A stretch of 64,000 nt of DNA from Staphylococcus simulans (GTDB lineage: Bacteria > Bacillota > Bacilli > Staphylococcales > Staphylococcaceae), in NCBI RefSeq assembly GCF_002994445.1, contig NZ_MRZJ01000002.1, forward strand, positions 186,001 through 250,000. The letters run 5' to 3'. Position 1 is the first letter of the stretch; each line of letters begins with the position of its first letter. Of the stretch, positions 44,298 to 54,770 are shown piece after piece. The notes beneath the pieces were generated by a model. The model saw only the letters and a list, made by a program, of their open reading frames with translations, had not been told where the DNA came from and searched no databases. A program made the position numbers and the translations under genes.

Positions 44298-45242
44298 ATG
44301 AAAAAGATATATTTTAATCATGATGGCGGCGTGGATGACTTAGTGTCGTTATTCTTATTGCTTCAAATGGAAGACACAGAATTAATCGGGGTCAGTGCAA
44401 TCGGCGCAGACAGTTATGTAGAACCTGCAGTGAGTGCTTCTGTTAAGATTATCAACCGCTTCTCAAACCGCGACTTAAACGTTGCACCATCTTATGAAAG
44501 AGGGAAGAATCCATTCCCTAAAGATTGGCGCATGCATGCTTTCTTCGTAGATGCTTTACCTGTCTTGAACGAAAGCAGAACGACAAAGCGTTCAGAAGTA
44601 TCGCACTTAGAAGCTTATGAAGATATCATTGAAAAATTAACAAAAAGCGATGTACCGGTGACGCTCTTGTTTACAGGTCCGTTAACTGACCTTGCAAAAG
44701 CATTAGAAATAAAACCGGAAATTACAGAGAAGATTGAACGTTTAGTCTGGATGGGCGGCACTTTTTTAACAAAAGGAAATGTGGAAGAACCTGAACATGA
44801 CGGTACAGCAGAATGGAATGCGTTTTGGGATCCTGAAGCGGTCGCAAAAGTATTCGAGACAGATATTGAAATAGATATGGTCGCACTCGAAAGTACTAAT
44901 AAAGTACCGTTAACGTTGGGTGTACGACAAATGTGGGCAGACCAAAGAGATAACTTAGGTGTCGATTTCTTAGGTGTTTGTTATGCAGGTGTACCGCCGT
45001 TAACGCATTTCGTTACGAACTCAACGTATTTCTTATGGGATGTATTAACAACCGCTTCAGTCGGCAAACCTGATTTAGTGCATGTTCAAGACGTCATGAC
45101 TGAAGTTATCACACATGGTCCAAGTCAAGGCCGTACGAAACGCGTACATGAAGGCGGAAGACTGGTACATGTGGTGGATGATGTGAATCGCGAAGCATTC
45201 TTTGAATACATGACACAATTAGCTGCCAAAGTTCAGCAGTAA
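44298..45242 (+). CDS. nucleoside hydrolase (IunH/URH family), variant active site
   Basis: This 314-residue protein has the nucleoside hydrolase fold with the N-terminal calcium motif as NHDGGVDDL (residues 7-15), VSAIGADSYV, LLFTGPLTDLAKAL, RLVWMGGTF and EWNAFWDPEA. The canonical motif is DxDxxxDD; the first Asp, the general base in characterised enzymes, is Asn7 here. Asp9, Asp13 and Asp14 are retained. It may cleave nucleosides poorly or use another substrate. GGAGG precedes ATG 44298. Confidence 0.82.
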   Translation: MKKIYFNHDGGVDDLVSLFLLLQMEDTELIGVSAIGADSYVEPAVSASVKIINRFSNRDLNVAPSYERGKNPFPKDWRMHAFFVDALPVLNESRTTKRSEVSHLEAYEDIIEKLTKSDVPVTLLFTGPLTDLAKALEIKPEITEKIERLVWMGGTFLTKGNVEEPEHDGTAEWNAFWDPEAVAKVFETDIEIDMVALESTNKVPLTLGVRQMWADQRDNLGVDFLGVCYAGVPPLTHFVTNSTYFLWDVLTTASVGKPDLVHVQDVMTEVITHGPSQGRTKRVHEGGRLVHVVDDVNREAFFEYMTQLAAKVQQ

Positions 45243-45268
45243 GCAAGTGTAAAAGTTACACAAATAAA

Positions 45269-45299
45269 TGTAAACTACCCGTAAATTTTAGTTAACATA
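45269..45299 (+). promoter_or_regulatory. BirA operator upstream of bioY
   Basis: ATGTAAAC (45269-45276), 15 bp, GTTAACAT (45292-45299). This spacing and these half-sites fit the biotin repressor BirA. It is followed by an extended -10 (TGC-TATAAT, 45302-45310) for bioY. Confidence 0.7.
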
Positions 45300-45342
45300 T
45301 GTGCTATAATTTTCCTTGGAATCATACCAAGGAGGTCAGACT

Positions 45343-45894
45343 ATGACAACAAAACATATTACATTCACAGCGATTATGACCGCAATCATTGCTTTATTAG
45401 GGTTGGTACCGCCGATACCTTTACCGTTTATGCCTGTTCCTATCGTGTTGCAAAACGTAGGAATCTTCCTCGCAGGTATTCTTTTAGGTAAGAAATATGG
45501 TACATTAAGCGTAATTGTATTTTTAATTTTAGCAGCGTGCGGTGTGCCTGTATTATCGGGAGGCCGCGGCGGAATAGGTGTATTTGCCGGCCCTTCAGCT
45601 GGTTTCTTATTCTTATATCCGGTAGTGGCGTTCTTAATTGGGCTTGCACGCGATAAATTTATCGAACGTATCAACTTTGTACGTCTCTTTATTCCTGTAT
45701 TGATCGCAGGGGTATTGCTTTTAGATATCGTAGGTACTTTAGTGATGGGTGTTATTACAAACATGCCGTTATCTAAAGCATTCTTCTTATCTTTTGTCTT
45801 TATGCCTGGAGATGTGGTTAAAGCTGTTATTGCTTGTTTAATCGGCGCAGCTTTATTGAATCATACAAGATTCAAACAATTGATGCGCTTCTGA
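45343..45894 (+). CDS. bioY: biotin transporter BioY
   Basis: This 183-residue membrane protein is the substrate-binding (S) component of biotin ECF transport. It has six spans and family segments PLPFMPVPIVLQNVGIFLAGILLGKKYG and GRGGIGVFAGPSAGFLFLYP. I start at ATG 45343 with AAGGAGG upstream; the nine codons before it encode that site. A BirA operator overlaps the promoter, which fits biotin repression. A GNAT gene follows after 20 bp. Confidence 0.92.
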   Translation: MTTKHITFTAIMTAIIALLGLVPPIPLPFMPVPIVLQNVGIFLAGILLGKKYGTLSVIVFLILAACGVPVLSGGRGGIGVFAGPSAGFLFLYPVVAFLIGLARDKFIERINFVRLFIPVLIAGVLLLDIVGTLVMGVITNMPLSKAFFLSFVFMPGDVVKAVIACLIGAALLNHTRFKQLMRF

Positions 45895-45914
45895 TTAAAG
45901 AAAGAGGGAGAAAT

Positions 45915-46670
45915 ATGCGGCCACTATCCATGCGACTGATTGATCAGTCAGGCACTATAGCTTATCAAGATGATGAAAAAACAATCTATTTAACACCATC
46001 AGAGCCTTTGACCTATTACACTAATAAATGGGTATATCATCAAATGCCGGAGTTTGAGAATTGGTTAGAAGATGCACAAGCACAATTGAAGCAGCATCAT
46101 CAACAAGGCAGTCATCATCTTGCATTTTCATTTCCTGAAGATACGCCTTTGCCAAAAGTCTTCACAGATTACTTTGATAAAGAAGGTTTTGAAGTCGGGT
46201 TATTAGAAATGTATGCGATTGAAGCAGAAGCGCTGCAAGCTGAATTGCCGGAGCATTTGGATATTCGCTGGGTTGATATTTATCATTTAGAGGATTATTT
46301 AAAGATTTGCCGCTATTTTTCATTGGACTATGGCCGAGACTATGCGGATGAAATGGTGAAAACATTGCGTGAGCAATTCGAAGGGTCAACACATGTAAAG
46401 CATGTTATTGCTTATCATGAAGGCAAACCCATCGGCACATTGGATATCATTGAATCAGACACAGCGATTGAAATCGATAGTTTCGGGGTCATTAAAGAGA
46501 TGAGAAGACAAGGTGTCGGCCGTGCGATGCAAGCCTTTGTCGCAAACTATGCAAAAACGAAACCGATTATTTTACTAGCAGACGGCGAGGATACTGCTAA
46601 AGATATGTATATCAAGCAAGGGTATACATATATCAGCTATAGTTATAACGTTGTGAAAGAGAATATATAA
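45915..46670 (+). CDS. GNAT family N-acetyltransferase
   Basis: This 251-residue protein has a C-terminal acetyl-CoA-binding region (about residues 155-250) with the motif A pattern VIKEMRRQGVGRAMQAF (R/Q-x-x-G-x-G/A). The N-terminal part is less typical. The acceptor is unknown. AGAGGGAG precedes ATG 45915. It is probably co-transcribed with bioY, although a link to biotin is not evident. Confidence 0.78.
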   Translation: MRPLSMRLIDQSGTIAYQDDEKTIYLTPSEPLTYYTNKWVYHQMPEFENWLEDAQAQLKQHHQQGSHHLAFSFPEDTPLPKVFTDYFDKEGFEVGLLEMYAIEAEALQAELPEHLDIRWVDIYHLEDYLKICRYFSLDYGRDYADEMVKTLREQFEGSTHVKHVIAYHEGKPIGTLDIIESDTAIEIDSFGVIKEMRRQGVGRAMQAFVANYAKTKPIILLADGEDTAKDMYIKQGYTYISYSYNVVKENI

Positions 46671-46674
46671 AATA

Positions 46675-46723
46675 AAAAGCTGTGTTCACACAAGTCAGTC
46701 TTGTGAGGACACAGCTTTTATAC
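46675..46723. terminator. bidirectional terminator
   Basis: AAAAGCTGTGT pairs with ACACAGCTTTT, with an inner stem CACAAG/CTTGTG. It serves the convergent GNAT and fdhD genes and overlaps the fdhD 3' end. Confidence 0.85.
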
Positions 46724-47507
46724 GTTCTGGATGACTATAAATATTAAAGTTGCCGTCTCTGATAAATCCGATGGCTGTAATATTCAAGTCATTTGCGAGT
46801 GTGACCGCAAGGGTAGTCGGTGCGGATTTAGACAAGATGACACCAACACCGATTTTAGCAGCTTTGATTAAGATTTCAGATGAAATACGGCCGCTGAAAA
46901 TCAATACCTTATCTCGTACTGGAATATGACGCTCTATACAAAATCCATACAATTTATCTAAGGCATTATGACGCCCGATATCTTGACGATGTTCAAAGAA
47001 AGCTTCGCCGTCGCTGATGGCGCGAGGATGCAGGCCGCCGGTACGTTTGAATAATGTACTGGCTGTCTGCAGTCTTGTCATCATATTAATGACTTGTTTT
47101 GGTGTCAATGTAATATGCGACATAGATGTTTTCGCAATCGCAGCATCATTTTGGAAATAGAACTCGCGGCTTTTACCGCAGCAAGAGGCAATCATACGTT
47201 TTGTTGAATATTCAAAACGATCGCCTAAGTCTTTTGTCAGTTCTACATGAGCAAAGCCTTTACTGTCATCGATTTGAATGGATTTTAATTCATCGCGTTT
47301 TAAAATCGCGCCATCAGACGCTAAAAAGCCCAGTACCAATTCTTCCATATGGTCTGGACTGCAGATAACGGTCGCAAATTCCTCGCCATTGACCATAATT
47401 GTTAAGGGAAATTCGGTAACGTAATTATCTGTAGTTTCAAACAATTCTCCGCCTTCGTACCGGACGATTGTCTGATTGGTTAATACATCTATATCTTTTT
47501 TATTCAT
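46695..47507 (-). CDS. fdhD: formate dehydrogenase accessory sulfurtransferase FdhD
   Basis: This 270-residue protein carries sulfur from a cysteine desulfurase to the Mo-bis-MGD cofactor, which activates formate dehydrogenase. The Cys-containing loop is ASCCGKSRE (about residues 109-117). The cofactor-binding segments QDIGRHNALDKLYG and SGRISSEILIKAAKIGVGVILSKSAPTTLAV are intact. I start at ATG 47507 (AAGGAG 8 nt upstream), two codons after another ATG. It is separated from fdhA by about 27 kb in this window. Confidence 0.92.
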   Translation of the reverse strand: MNKKDIDVLTNQTIVRYEGGELFETTDNYVTEFPLTIMVNGEEFATVICSPDHMEELVLGFLASDGAILKRDELKSIQIDDSKGFAHVELTKDLGDRFEYSTKRMIASCCGKSREFYFQNDAAIAKTSMSHITLTPKQVINMMTRLQTASTLFKRTGGLHPRAISDGEAFFEHRQDIGRHNALDKLYGFCIERHIPVRDKVLIFSGRISSEILIKAAKIGVGVILSKSAPTTLAVTLANDLNITAIGFIRDGNFNIYSHPERIKAVSSQD

Positions 47508-47595
47508 AGGCATAACTCCTTAATTCAACAGTATACTATATTTGGTTTATTTTCAAAAAAAGAATGCCTGTTTCAAAACAATGATGAAAGTAAAG

Positions 47596-47624
47596 TTGTT
47601 TCATCAAAAAATTAATAGTAAACT
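47596..47624 (+). promoter_or_regulatory. galR promoter with operator-like half-site
   Basis: TTGTTT (47596-47601), 17 bp, TAAACT (47619-47624). AGTAAAC (47617-47623) covering the -10 matches the gal operator half-site upstream of galK, suggesting autoregulation. Confidence 0.5.
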
Positions 47625-47632
47625 TAAGGTAA

Positions 47633-48658
<1,026 letters not shown>

Positions 48659-48663
48659 ATACA

Positions 48664-48710
48664 TTGACAAAACATTTAGTAAACAAATAAACTTTAATTG
48701 TGTTTACTAA
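48664..48710 (+). promoter_or_regulatory. galKET promoter and GalR operator
   Basis: TTGACA (48664-48669), 18 bp, TAAACT (48688-48693). TTAGTAAAC (48676-48684) and GTTTACTAA (48702-48710) form a perfect 9-bp inverted pair spanning the promoter core. Confidence 0.65.
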
Positions 48711-48740
48711 TAAAATTTACCTTGAGAGAGGAGTTATACT

Positions 48741-49907
48741 ATGTTGACAGCGATGAAAAAGCAATTTGAAAAGCAGTTTGATGCACAACCAGAGGTCGCA
48801 GCTTTTGCGCCTGGACGCATCAATTTAATCGGAGAGCATACGGACTATAACGGCGGTTATGTATTCCCGGCCGCAATTGAATTAGGGACGTACGGTTTAG
48901 CGCGTAAACGAGATGACCGTACAATCCGCTTTTATTCATTAAACTTTGAAGAAGCTGGCGTCATTTCATTTTCACTAGATGACTTAGACTATGACAAAGC
49001 AGACAGCTGGGCTAACTATCCAAAAGGGATGGTCAAGTTTTTAATTGAAGCAGGCTATAACATTGAAAACGGATTTGATGTAATTGTAGAAGGCAACATT
49101 CCGAATGGCGCAAGTCTTTCATCTTCAGCATCTATAGAAATGCTGACGGGATGGTTAATGAAATCATTGTTCAATCTAGACGTAGAACGTTTGGAATTGA
49201 TTCAATTAGGACGCAAAGTTGAAAATCACTTTATCGGTGTAAACTCTGGTATTATGGACCAATTTATTGTCGGCATGGGTCAAAAAGACCAAGCAATTTT
49301 ATTAGATACTTCAAGTTTAGAGTATCACTATGTACCGACAGAGTTCGGCGATTATACTATTTCAATTATGAATACTAATAAACGCCGCGAATTAGCAGAA
49401 TCTAAATATAATGAACGTTTAGAAGAATGCCAAAAAGCTTTAGCACTTTTACAACAAGAATTAGATGTTGAAGCATTAGGCCATATTGATGAAGCAACTT
49501 TCGAAGCACATGAACATTTGATTGATGATCCGGTGCTATTAAAACGTGCACGTCATGCAGTAACAGAAAATGCACGTGTCAAGGCAGCATACGATGCATT
49601 AGAACATTCTGATTTTAAACGCTTCGGTCAATTGCTGAATGAAAGCCATGCATCATTAAAAGATGATTATGAAGTAACAGGTGTTGAATTGGATACTTTA
49701 GCAGAATCTGCACAGCAAGTTGATGGTGTATTAGGTGCCCGTATGACAGGTGCAGGTTTTGCAGGATGTGCGATTGCATTAGTACATCAATCAAAAATCA
49801 AAGCATTAGAAGAAGAAGTCACACGCAACTACACAGAAAAGATTGGTTATGCCCCTTCGTTTTATCATGTCAATATTGGTGACGGTGTTAAATCAATCGA
49901 ACTTTAA
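48741..49907 (+). CDS. galK: galactokinase
   Basis: This 388-residue GHMP kinase is the first step of the Leloir pathway (galactose to galactose-1-phosphate). Signature PGRINLIGEHTDYN (residues about 24-37) binds galactose. The ATP loop is GASLSSSAS (about 122-130), and the third motif is GARMTGAGFAGCAIAL. GAGGAG precedes ATG 48741. Confidence 0.96.
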   Translation: MLTAMKKQFEKQFDAQPEVAAFAPGRINLIGEHTDYNGGYVFPAAIELGTYGLARKRDDRTIRFYSLNFEEAGVISFSLDDLDYDKADSWANYPKGMVKFLIEAGYNIENGFDVIVEGNIPNGASLSSSASIEMLTGWLMKSLFNLDVERLELIQLGRKVENHFIGVNSGIMDQFIVGMGQKDQAILLDTSSLEYHYVPTEFGDYTISIMNTNKRRELAESKYNERLEECQKALALLQQELDVEALGHIDEATFEAHEHLIDDPVLLKRARHAVTENARVKAAYDALEHSDFKRFGQLLNESHASLKDDYEVTGVELDTLAESAQQVDGVLGARMTGAGFAGCAIALVHQSKIKALEEEVTRNYTEKIGYAPSFYHVNIGDGVKSIEL

Positions 49908-49919
49908 GGAGGACTTTTT

Positions 49920-50912
49920 ATGTCAGTTTTAGTATTAGGCGGCGCAGGTTATATCGGCAGTCATGCTGTACATCAATTATTAGATGAAGGTTATGATGTC
50001 GCAGTGGTAGATAATTTAGGTACAGGACACAGAGATGCAGTGCCAGAAGCAGTACGTTTTTATGAAGGTGATATTCGAGACAAAGCATTCTTGAATCAAG
50101 TCTTTGAAAAAGAAGCGGTAGAAGGTGTATTCCATTTCTGCGCTTACTCTTTAGTCGGAGAATCGGTTCAAAAACCACTCGAATATTTCAACAATAATGT
50201 TTATGGTATGCAAGTGCTCTTAGAAGTAATGAAAGCACATGATGTGAATGAAATTGTCTTTTCATCAACAGCAGCGGTATACGGCGAACCAGAAGTTGTA
50301 CCGATTCAAGAAGATGTGCAAAAAGCACCGACAAACCCATATGGCGAAAGTAAATTAATGATGGAAAAAATGATGCATTGGTGCCATAACGCTTATGGTG
50401 TGAACTATACTGCATTACGCTATTTCAACGTAGCGGGTGCACGAGAAGACGGCACAATCGGAGAAGATCATAACCCTGAGACACATTTGATTCCTATCGT
50501 GCTTGAAGCAGCATTAGGCCAAAGAGATGCGATTACAATCTTTGGTGTCGATTATGATACAGAAGATGGTTCTTGTGTCAGAGACTATCTGCATGTCACA
50601 GACTTGATTGATGCGCATATCTTAGCTTATCAATACCTTAAAAACGGCGGCGAAAGCGGCGCATTCAACTTAGGCAGCAGCCAAGGCTACTCAGTAATTG
50701 AAATTGTAGAAGCTGCACGTAAAGCAACAGGCGAAACGATTAAATCTGAAATCGGAGAACGCCGTGCAGGCGATCCTAGCAAATTGATTGCATCCAGCGA
50801 TAAAGCACGTAAAGTTTTAGGCTGGGAACCTAAACATGACGACATAGAAGAAATCATAGCAACAGCTTGGAATTGGCACCGTGCACATCCAAACGGCTAC
50901 GACGATAAATAA
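49920..50912 (+). CDS. galE: UDP-glucose 4-epimerase
   Basis: This 330-residue extended SDR has the NAD motif GGAGYIGSHAV (about residues 7-17), the Ser of SSTAAVYG (about 120) and the YxxxK catalytic pair in NPYGESKLMMEK (about 142-150). It interconverts UDP-galactose and UDP-glucose. It lies 12 bp after galK with AAGGAGG in the gap. Confidence 0.95.
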   Translation: MSVLVLGGAGYIGSHAVHQLLDEGYDVAVVDNLGTGHRDAVPEAVRFYEGDIRDKAFLNQVFEKEAVEGVFHFCAYSLVGESVQKPLEYFNNNVYGMQVLLEVMKAHDVNEIVFSSTAAVYGEPEVVPIQEDVQKAPTNPYGESKLMMEKMMHWCHNAYGVNYTALRYFNVAGAREDGTIGEDHNPETHLIPIVLEAALGQRDAITIFGVDYDTEDGSCVRDYLHVTDLIDAHILAYQYLKNGGESGAFNLGSSQGYSVIEIVEAARKATGETIKSEIGERRAGDPSKLIASSDKARKVLGWEPKHDDIEEIIATAWNWHRAHPNGYDDK

Positions 50913-50929
50913 ACGAGGAGGCTATTGAG

Positions 50930-52426
50930 ATGAAGTTGAATCAACAACTGGTACAACGCTTCATTCAGTATGCGATAGAATATGGAGATTTTGAAACAGA
51001 GGACAATTTTTACGTTCAAAATCTTATTTTAGAAATTACTAAAGCAGAAGATTTAGAGACACAAACAGAAGCTGATTTATCAGAACTTGATACACCGAAC
51101 CAAATTGCGCAATATTGGATCAATCAAATGATTGAACATGGATTGATTGAAGATGCGGTGTATCAAAAAGAAATCATAGAAACAAAATTGCTTGATTTAA
51201 TTACACCGAAACCTTCTACGATCAATCGAAACTTTAAAGCACTGTATCAAGAAGACCCGCAAAAAGCGACACAATATTTTTATGATATCTGTGCGCGCAA
51301 TCACTATATAAAAGCAGATGCCATTGCACAAAATATTCATTACTATACACCGACACATTATGGTGATTTAGAAATTACAATTAATATGTCAAAACCGGAA
51401 AAAGACGCAAAAGAGATTGCGGCTGCTAAACAAGCGAAACAAACAAGTTATCCGTTATGTGCTTTATGTATGGAAAACGAAGGTTATGAAGGTTCAGTGA
51501 CACAAGCTGCTCGTCGTAATCACCGTATTATCCGTATTACATTAGACGGTGCGAACTGGGGATTCCAATTTTCACCATATGCTTATTTCCCTGAGCACAG
51601 TATTGTCTTATCAGAACATCATGTACCAATGAAAATTGAACGCCAAACATTTATCAATTTACTTTCATTCGTGCAGCAGTTCCCGCATTACTTTGCAGGC
51701 TCTAATGCGGACTTGCCGATAGTCGGCGGTTCTATTTTATCGCATAACCATTATCAAACAGGACGTCATACGTTCCCGATGGATAATGCGGAAGAAATTG
51801 ATACGTTTACGTTAGATAATTATCCGAATGTAGACGCAGCACTGTTAGATTGGCCGATGAGTGTGATTCGTTTGAAAGGTAAAGACCAAGCACAGTTAGT
51901 CGATGCGGCAGAACATATCTTTAATAAATGGAATGCATACAGTGATGAATCAGTCAGTGTGAAAGCTTACAGTGAAGACGGTGAACGTCATCATACGGTG
52001 ACACCGATTGCGAGATTCCGACAAGCAACAGGGCAGTATGAATTAGATTTAGTATTGAGAGACAATCAAACATCTGAACAATATCCGGATGGTATCTTCC
52101 ACCCGCATCAAGATGTTCAGCATATTAAGAAAGAAAATATCGGTTTGATTGAAGTGATGGGAACAGCGATTTTACCGGCACGTCTTAAACAAGAATTACA
52201 AGACGTTGCACGCTATGTATTAGGAGATACATCCATAGATTTAGGTGTGCATCAGCAATGGGCTGAGGACTTAAAAGCAGAACATACATTTACCAAAGAA
52301 AATGCGGAAAGTATTATTCATGATGCGATGGGTCAGAAGTTCAAACGTGTGTTAGAAGATGCTGGTGTCTTTAAACGTACAGAAGAAGGCTTCAAAGCCT
52401 TTCAACATTTTGTCTCAACATTATAA
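50930..52426 (+). CDS. galT: galactose-1-phosphate uridylyltransferase (GalT2 type)
   Basis: This 498-residue protein belongs to the long Firmicute GalT family, not the roughly 350-residue E. coli type. Landmarks are YPLCALCMENEGYEG, HCVPM-like EHHVPMKIE, and GSILSHNHYQTGRHTFPM (about 269-286) with the catalytic His segment. It lies 17 bp after galE, and a clean terminator ends the operon. Confidence 0.94.
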   Translation: MKLNQQLVQRFIQYAIEYGDFETEDNFYVQNLILEITKAEDLETQTEADLSELDTPNQIAQYWINQMIEHGLIEDAVYQKEIIETKLLDLITPKPSTINRNFKALYQEDPQKATQYFYDICARNHYIKADAIAQNIHYYTPTHYGDLEITINMSKPEKDAKEIAAAKQAKQTSYPLCALCMENEGYEGSVTQAARRNHRIIRITLDGANWGFQFSPYAYFPEHSIVLSEHHVPMKIERQTFINLLSFVQQFPHYFAGSNADLPIVGGSILSHNHYQTGRHTFPMDNAEEIDTFTLDNYPNVDAALLDWPMSVIRLKGKDQAQLVDAAEHIFNKWNAYSDESVSVKAYSEDGERHHTVTPIARFRQATGQYELDLVLRDNQTSEQYPDGIFHPHQDVQHIKKENIGLIEVMGTAILPARLKQELQDVARYVLGDTSIDLGVHQQWAEDLKAEHTFTKENAESIIHDAMGQKFKRVLEDAGVFKRTEEGFKAFQHFVSTL

Positions 52427-52433
52427 AGTGCTT

Positions 52434-52462
52434 AAGACCAACATTTGCGTTGGTCTTTTTTT
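52434..52462 (+). terminator. terminator of the gal operon
   Basis: AAGACCAAC, loop ATTTGC, GTTGGTCTT, then T run. Confidence 0.85.
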
Positions 52463-52571
52463 ATAGACAAATGTTGAAATAATGAATTGTATTAAGAACA
52501 AATTCAAGCTGGAATTTATGAGGTTTAAGCGTATAATCGAAGATGAATCTATCTTTTAGGAGGACCTGACA

Positions 52572-53333
52572 ATGAAATTGAAATCTATCGTAACCATGCT
52601 GTGCATTATCGGCTTGGTGCTAGCGGGATGCGCGAATCAAAAGCAATCCGCCAGCAAATCAAAAGAACAGACACTGCATGTGGCTGCGGCTGCAAGTTTA
52701 ACAGATGTAACGAAAGATTTAGAGCAAGCATTTAAGAAGCAGCATCCAGATGCAAAAGTTACATTTAATTACGGCGGTTCAGGTGCGTTGAGACAGCAAA
52801 TTGAAAAAGGGGCACCAGTAGATGTTTTGATGTCCGCAAATAAAAAAGATGTGCAAGCATTAAAAAATAAAAAACAAGCTGATCATGTTTACGATTATGC
52901 TAAAAATAATTTAGTGTTGATTGGTGAAAAAGGCACCAAAGCAAAGTCAGTCAATGACTTAAAGCCTGGTGATAAATTAGCTATCGGTGAAGTGAAATCA
53001 GTACCTGCAGGCAAGTACGCAGAAAGCTATTTAAAAGCAAACGGCTTATATAAAGGGGTACAAGATCAACTGGTTTTTGCGAAAGATGTGCGCCAAGTCT
53101 TGAATTATGTAGAAAAAGGCAATGCACAGCTCGGCTTTGTGTATCAAACGGATTTATATCAAAATAAAACTAAAGATGATAAAGTGAAAGCAATTCAGCA
53201 AGTACAATTAAAAGAACCGATTGTATACGAAGCAGGGACAACATCTGATAATCAACTCGGCAAAGCATGGATTGAGTTTCTGAAATCAGATGAAGCCAAA
53301 AAGATTTTGAGAGCATATCATTTTGAAGCGTAG
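52572..53333 (+). CDS. modA: molybdate ABC transporter substrate-binding lipoprotein ModA
   Basis: This 253-residue protein has a lipobox (LVLAGC, Cys20) and the ModA fold: LHVAAAASLTDVTKDLEQAF, FNYGGSGALRQQIEKGAPVDVLMSANKKD. The Ser/Ala and Tyr residues of the molybdate pocket are recognisable. It is first in modABC; AGGAGG precedes ATG 52572. It supplies molybdate for the cofactor genes downstream. Confidence 0.93.
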   Translation: MKLKSIVTMLCIIGLVLAGCANQKQSASKSKEQTLHVAAAASLTDVTKDLEQAFKKQHPDAKVTFNYGGSGALRQQIEKGAPVDVLMSANKKDVQALKNKKQADHVYDYAKNNLVLIGEKGTKAKSVNDLKPGDKLAIGEVKSVPAGKYAESYLKANGLYKGVQDQLVFAKDVRQVLNYVEKGNAQLGFVYQTDLYQNKTKDDKVKAIQQVQLKEPIVYEAGTTSDNQLGKAWIEFLKSDEAKKILRAYHFEA

Positions 53334-53344
53334 GAGGAGTACAT

Positions 53345-54016
53345 ATGCCTGATTTAACGCCATTTTGGATATCGATTGAAGTGGCGGTGATCAGCACGAT
53401 CATTGTGACGCTGCTTGGCATTTTGGCAGCCAGACTGTTATATCATCGTCGCGGCCGCATCGTAACGCTTCTTGAAAGTATTATTATTCTGCCGATTGTT
53501 TTACCGCCGACTGTGATGGGGTTCTTACTCTTGATTATCTTCTCTCCGAGAAGCCCGGTTGGGGCTTTTATGACCAATGTCTTGCATCTGCCGGTTGTCT
53601 TTTCAATCACAGGTGCAATCATAGCATCAGTTGTCGTCAGTTTTCCGCTTATGTATCAGCATACCATCCAAGGCTTCAGGGGCATCAATCATAAAATGCT
53701 CAACACAGCGAGAACCATGGGCGCAAGTGAAAATAAAATCTTCTATAGATTGATTTTGCCGCTGTCAAAACGTGCCATACTTTCAGGTGTGATGATGGCC
53801 TTTGCCCGTGCAATCGGAGAATTCGGCGCGACATTGATGGTTGCTGGTTATATTCCGAATAAAACCAACACCTTGCCGCTTGAAATATACTTCTTAGTCG
53901 AACAAGGCAAAGAGAACCAAGCTTGGTTATGGGTACTTGTCTTGGTAGCCTTTGCGGTAACGGTCATAGGTACTATCAATATGATTAATCGAGATCGCTA
54001 TTTGGAGGTGGATTAA
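53345..54016 (+). CDS. modB: molybdate ABC transporter permease ModB
   Basis: This 223-residue permease has five to six spans and the EAA loop (NTARTMGASENKIFYRLILPLSKRAILSG) that contacts ModC. ILPIVLPPTVMGFLLL is typical of the molybdate/sulfate permeases. It begins 11 bp after modA, with GGAGGAG in the gap. Confidence 0.93.
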   Translation: MPDLTPFWISIEVAVISTIIVTLLGILAARLLYHRRGRIVTLLESIIILPIVLPPTVMGFLLLIIFSPRSPVGAFMTNVLHLPVVFSITGAIIASVVVSFPLMYQHTIQGFRGINHKMLNTARTMGASENKIFYRLILPLSKRAILSGVMMAFARAIGEFGATLMVAGYIPNKTNTLPLEIYFLVEQGKENQAWLWVLVLVAFAVTVIGTINMINRDRYLEVD

Positions 54017-54017
54017 G

Positions 54018-54638
54018 ATGCTTGCCATCCAAATTGAACATGAGTTGAAAGGCGAAAAGCTGAAATTAGATATTCAAGATGAAGTACCTAAAATTTATGC
54101 AATACGCGGTCCTTCCGGCATCGGCAAAACGACCATCTTAAATATGATTGCGGGTTTGCGCGAAGCTGACACAGCTTACATTAAAGTCAACGATCATGTT
54201 TTAACCGATACGAAACAAGGGATTCAAGTTAAAATCCAAGAGCGTCAATTAGGATATTTATTTCAAGATTATCAGCTCTTTCCGAATATGACGGTGTATC
54301 AAAATATTACGTTTATGGCACAACCGTCAGAACATATAAAGACGCTGATGCATCAACTGAATATCAGCCATCTGACCAAACAATATCCAGCGAGATTATC
54401 AGGCGGGGAAGCACAACGGGTTGCTTTAGCAAGAGCATTAAGTACACGTCCGGATTTATTGATGCTGGATGAACCATTCTCGAGTTTAGATGATGCGACG
54501 AAAGATGAAAGCATGCGTCTAGTGCATCAATTGTTTAAACAATGGCAGATTCCGATTGTTTTTGTGACACATTCTCATTATGAAGCGCAGCAATTGGCTG
54601 ATGAAATCATTACTATCGGCCACTTGAAAACAACATAA
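54018..54638 (+). CDS. modC: molybdate ABC transporter ATPase ModC (short form)
   Basis: This 206-residue ABC ATPase has Walker A GPSGIGKTT (about 31-39), signature LSGGEAQRVALARAL (about 123-137) and Walker B LLMLDEPFSSLD. It lacks the C-terminal molybdate-binding MOP domain of E. coli ModC. This short form is usual in staphylococci. It begins one base after the modB stop. Confidence 0.92.
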   Translation: MLAIQIEHELKGEKLKLDIQDEVPKIYAIRGPSGIGKTTILNMIAGLREADTAYIKVNDHVLTDTKQGIQVKIQERQLGYLFQDYQLFPNMTVYQNITFMAQPSEHIKTLMHQLNISHLTKQYPARLSGGEAQRVALARALSTRPDLLMLDEPFSSLDDATKDESMRLVHQLFKQWQIPIVFVTHSHYEAQQLADEIITIGHLKTT

Positions 54639-54646
54639 TTGCATGA

Positions 54647-54690
54647 CAGCCCGGTTTTGCATGAAGTATGCGAAACCGGGTTGTATTTTT
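54647..54690 (+). terminator. terminator of modABC
   Basis: CAGCCCGGTTTTGCAT pairs with ATGCGAAACCGGGTTG, then TATTTTT. Confidence 0.85.
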
Positions 54691-54770
54691 GATAAATAAT
54701 TGGAACAATTGTATCGTACAGCATTTCATCTTATAATAAAGATAATGCACTTTTAGGAAGGGATAGAAAG

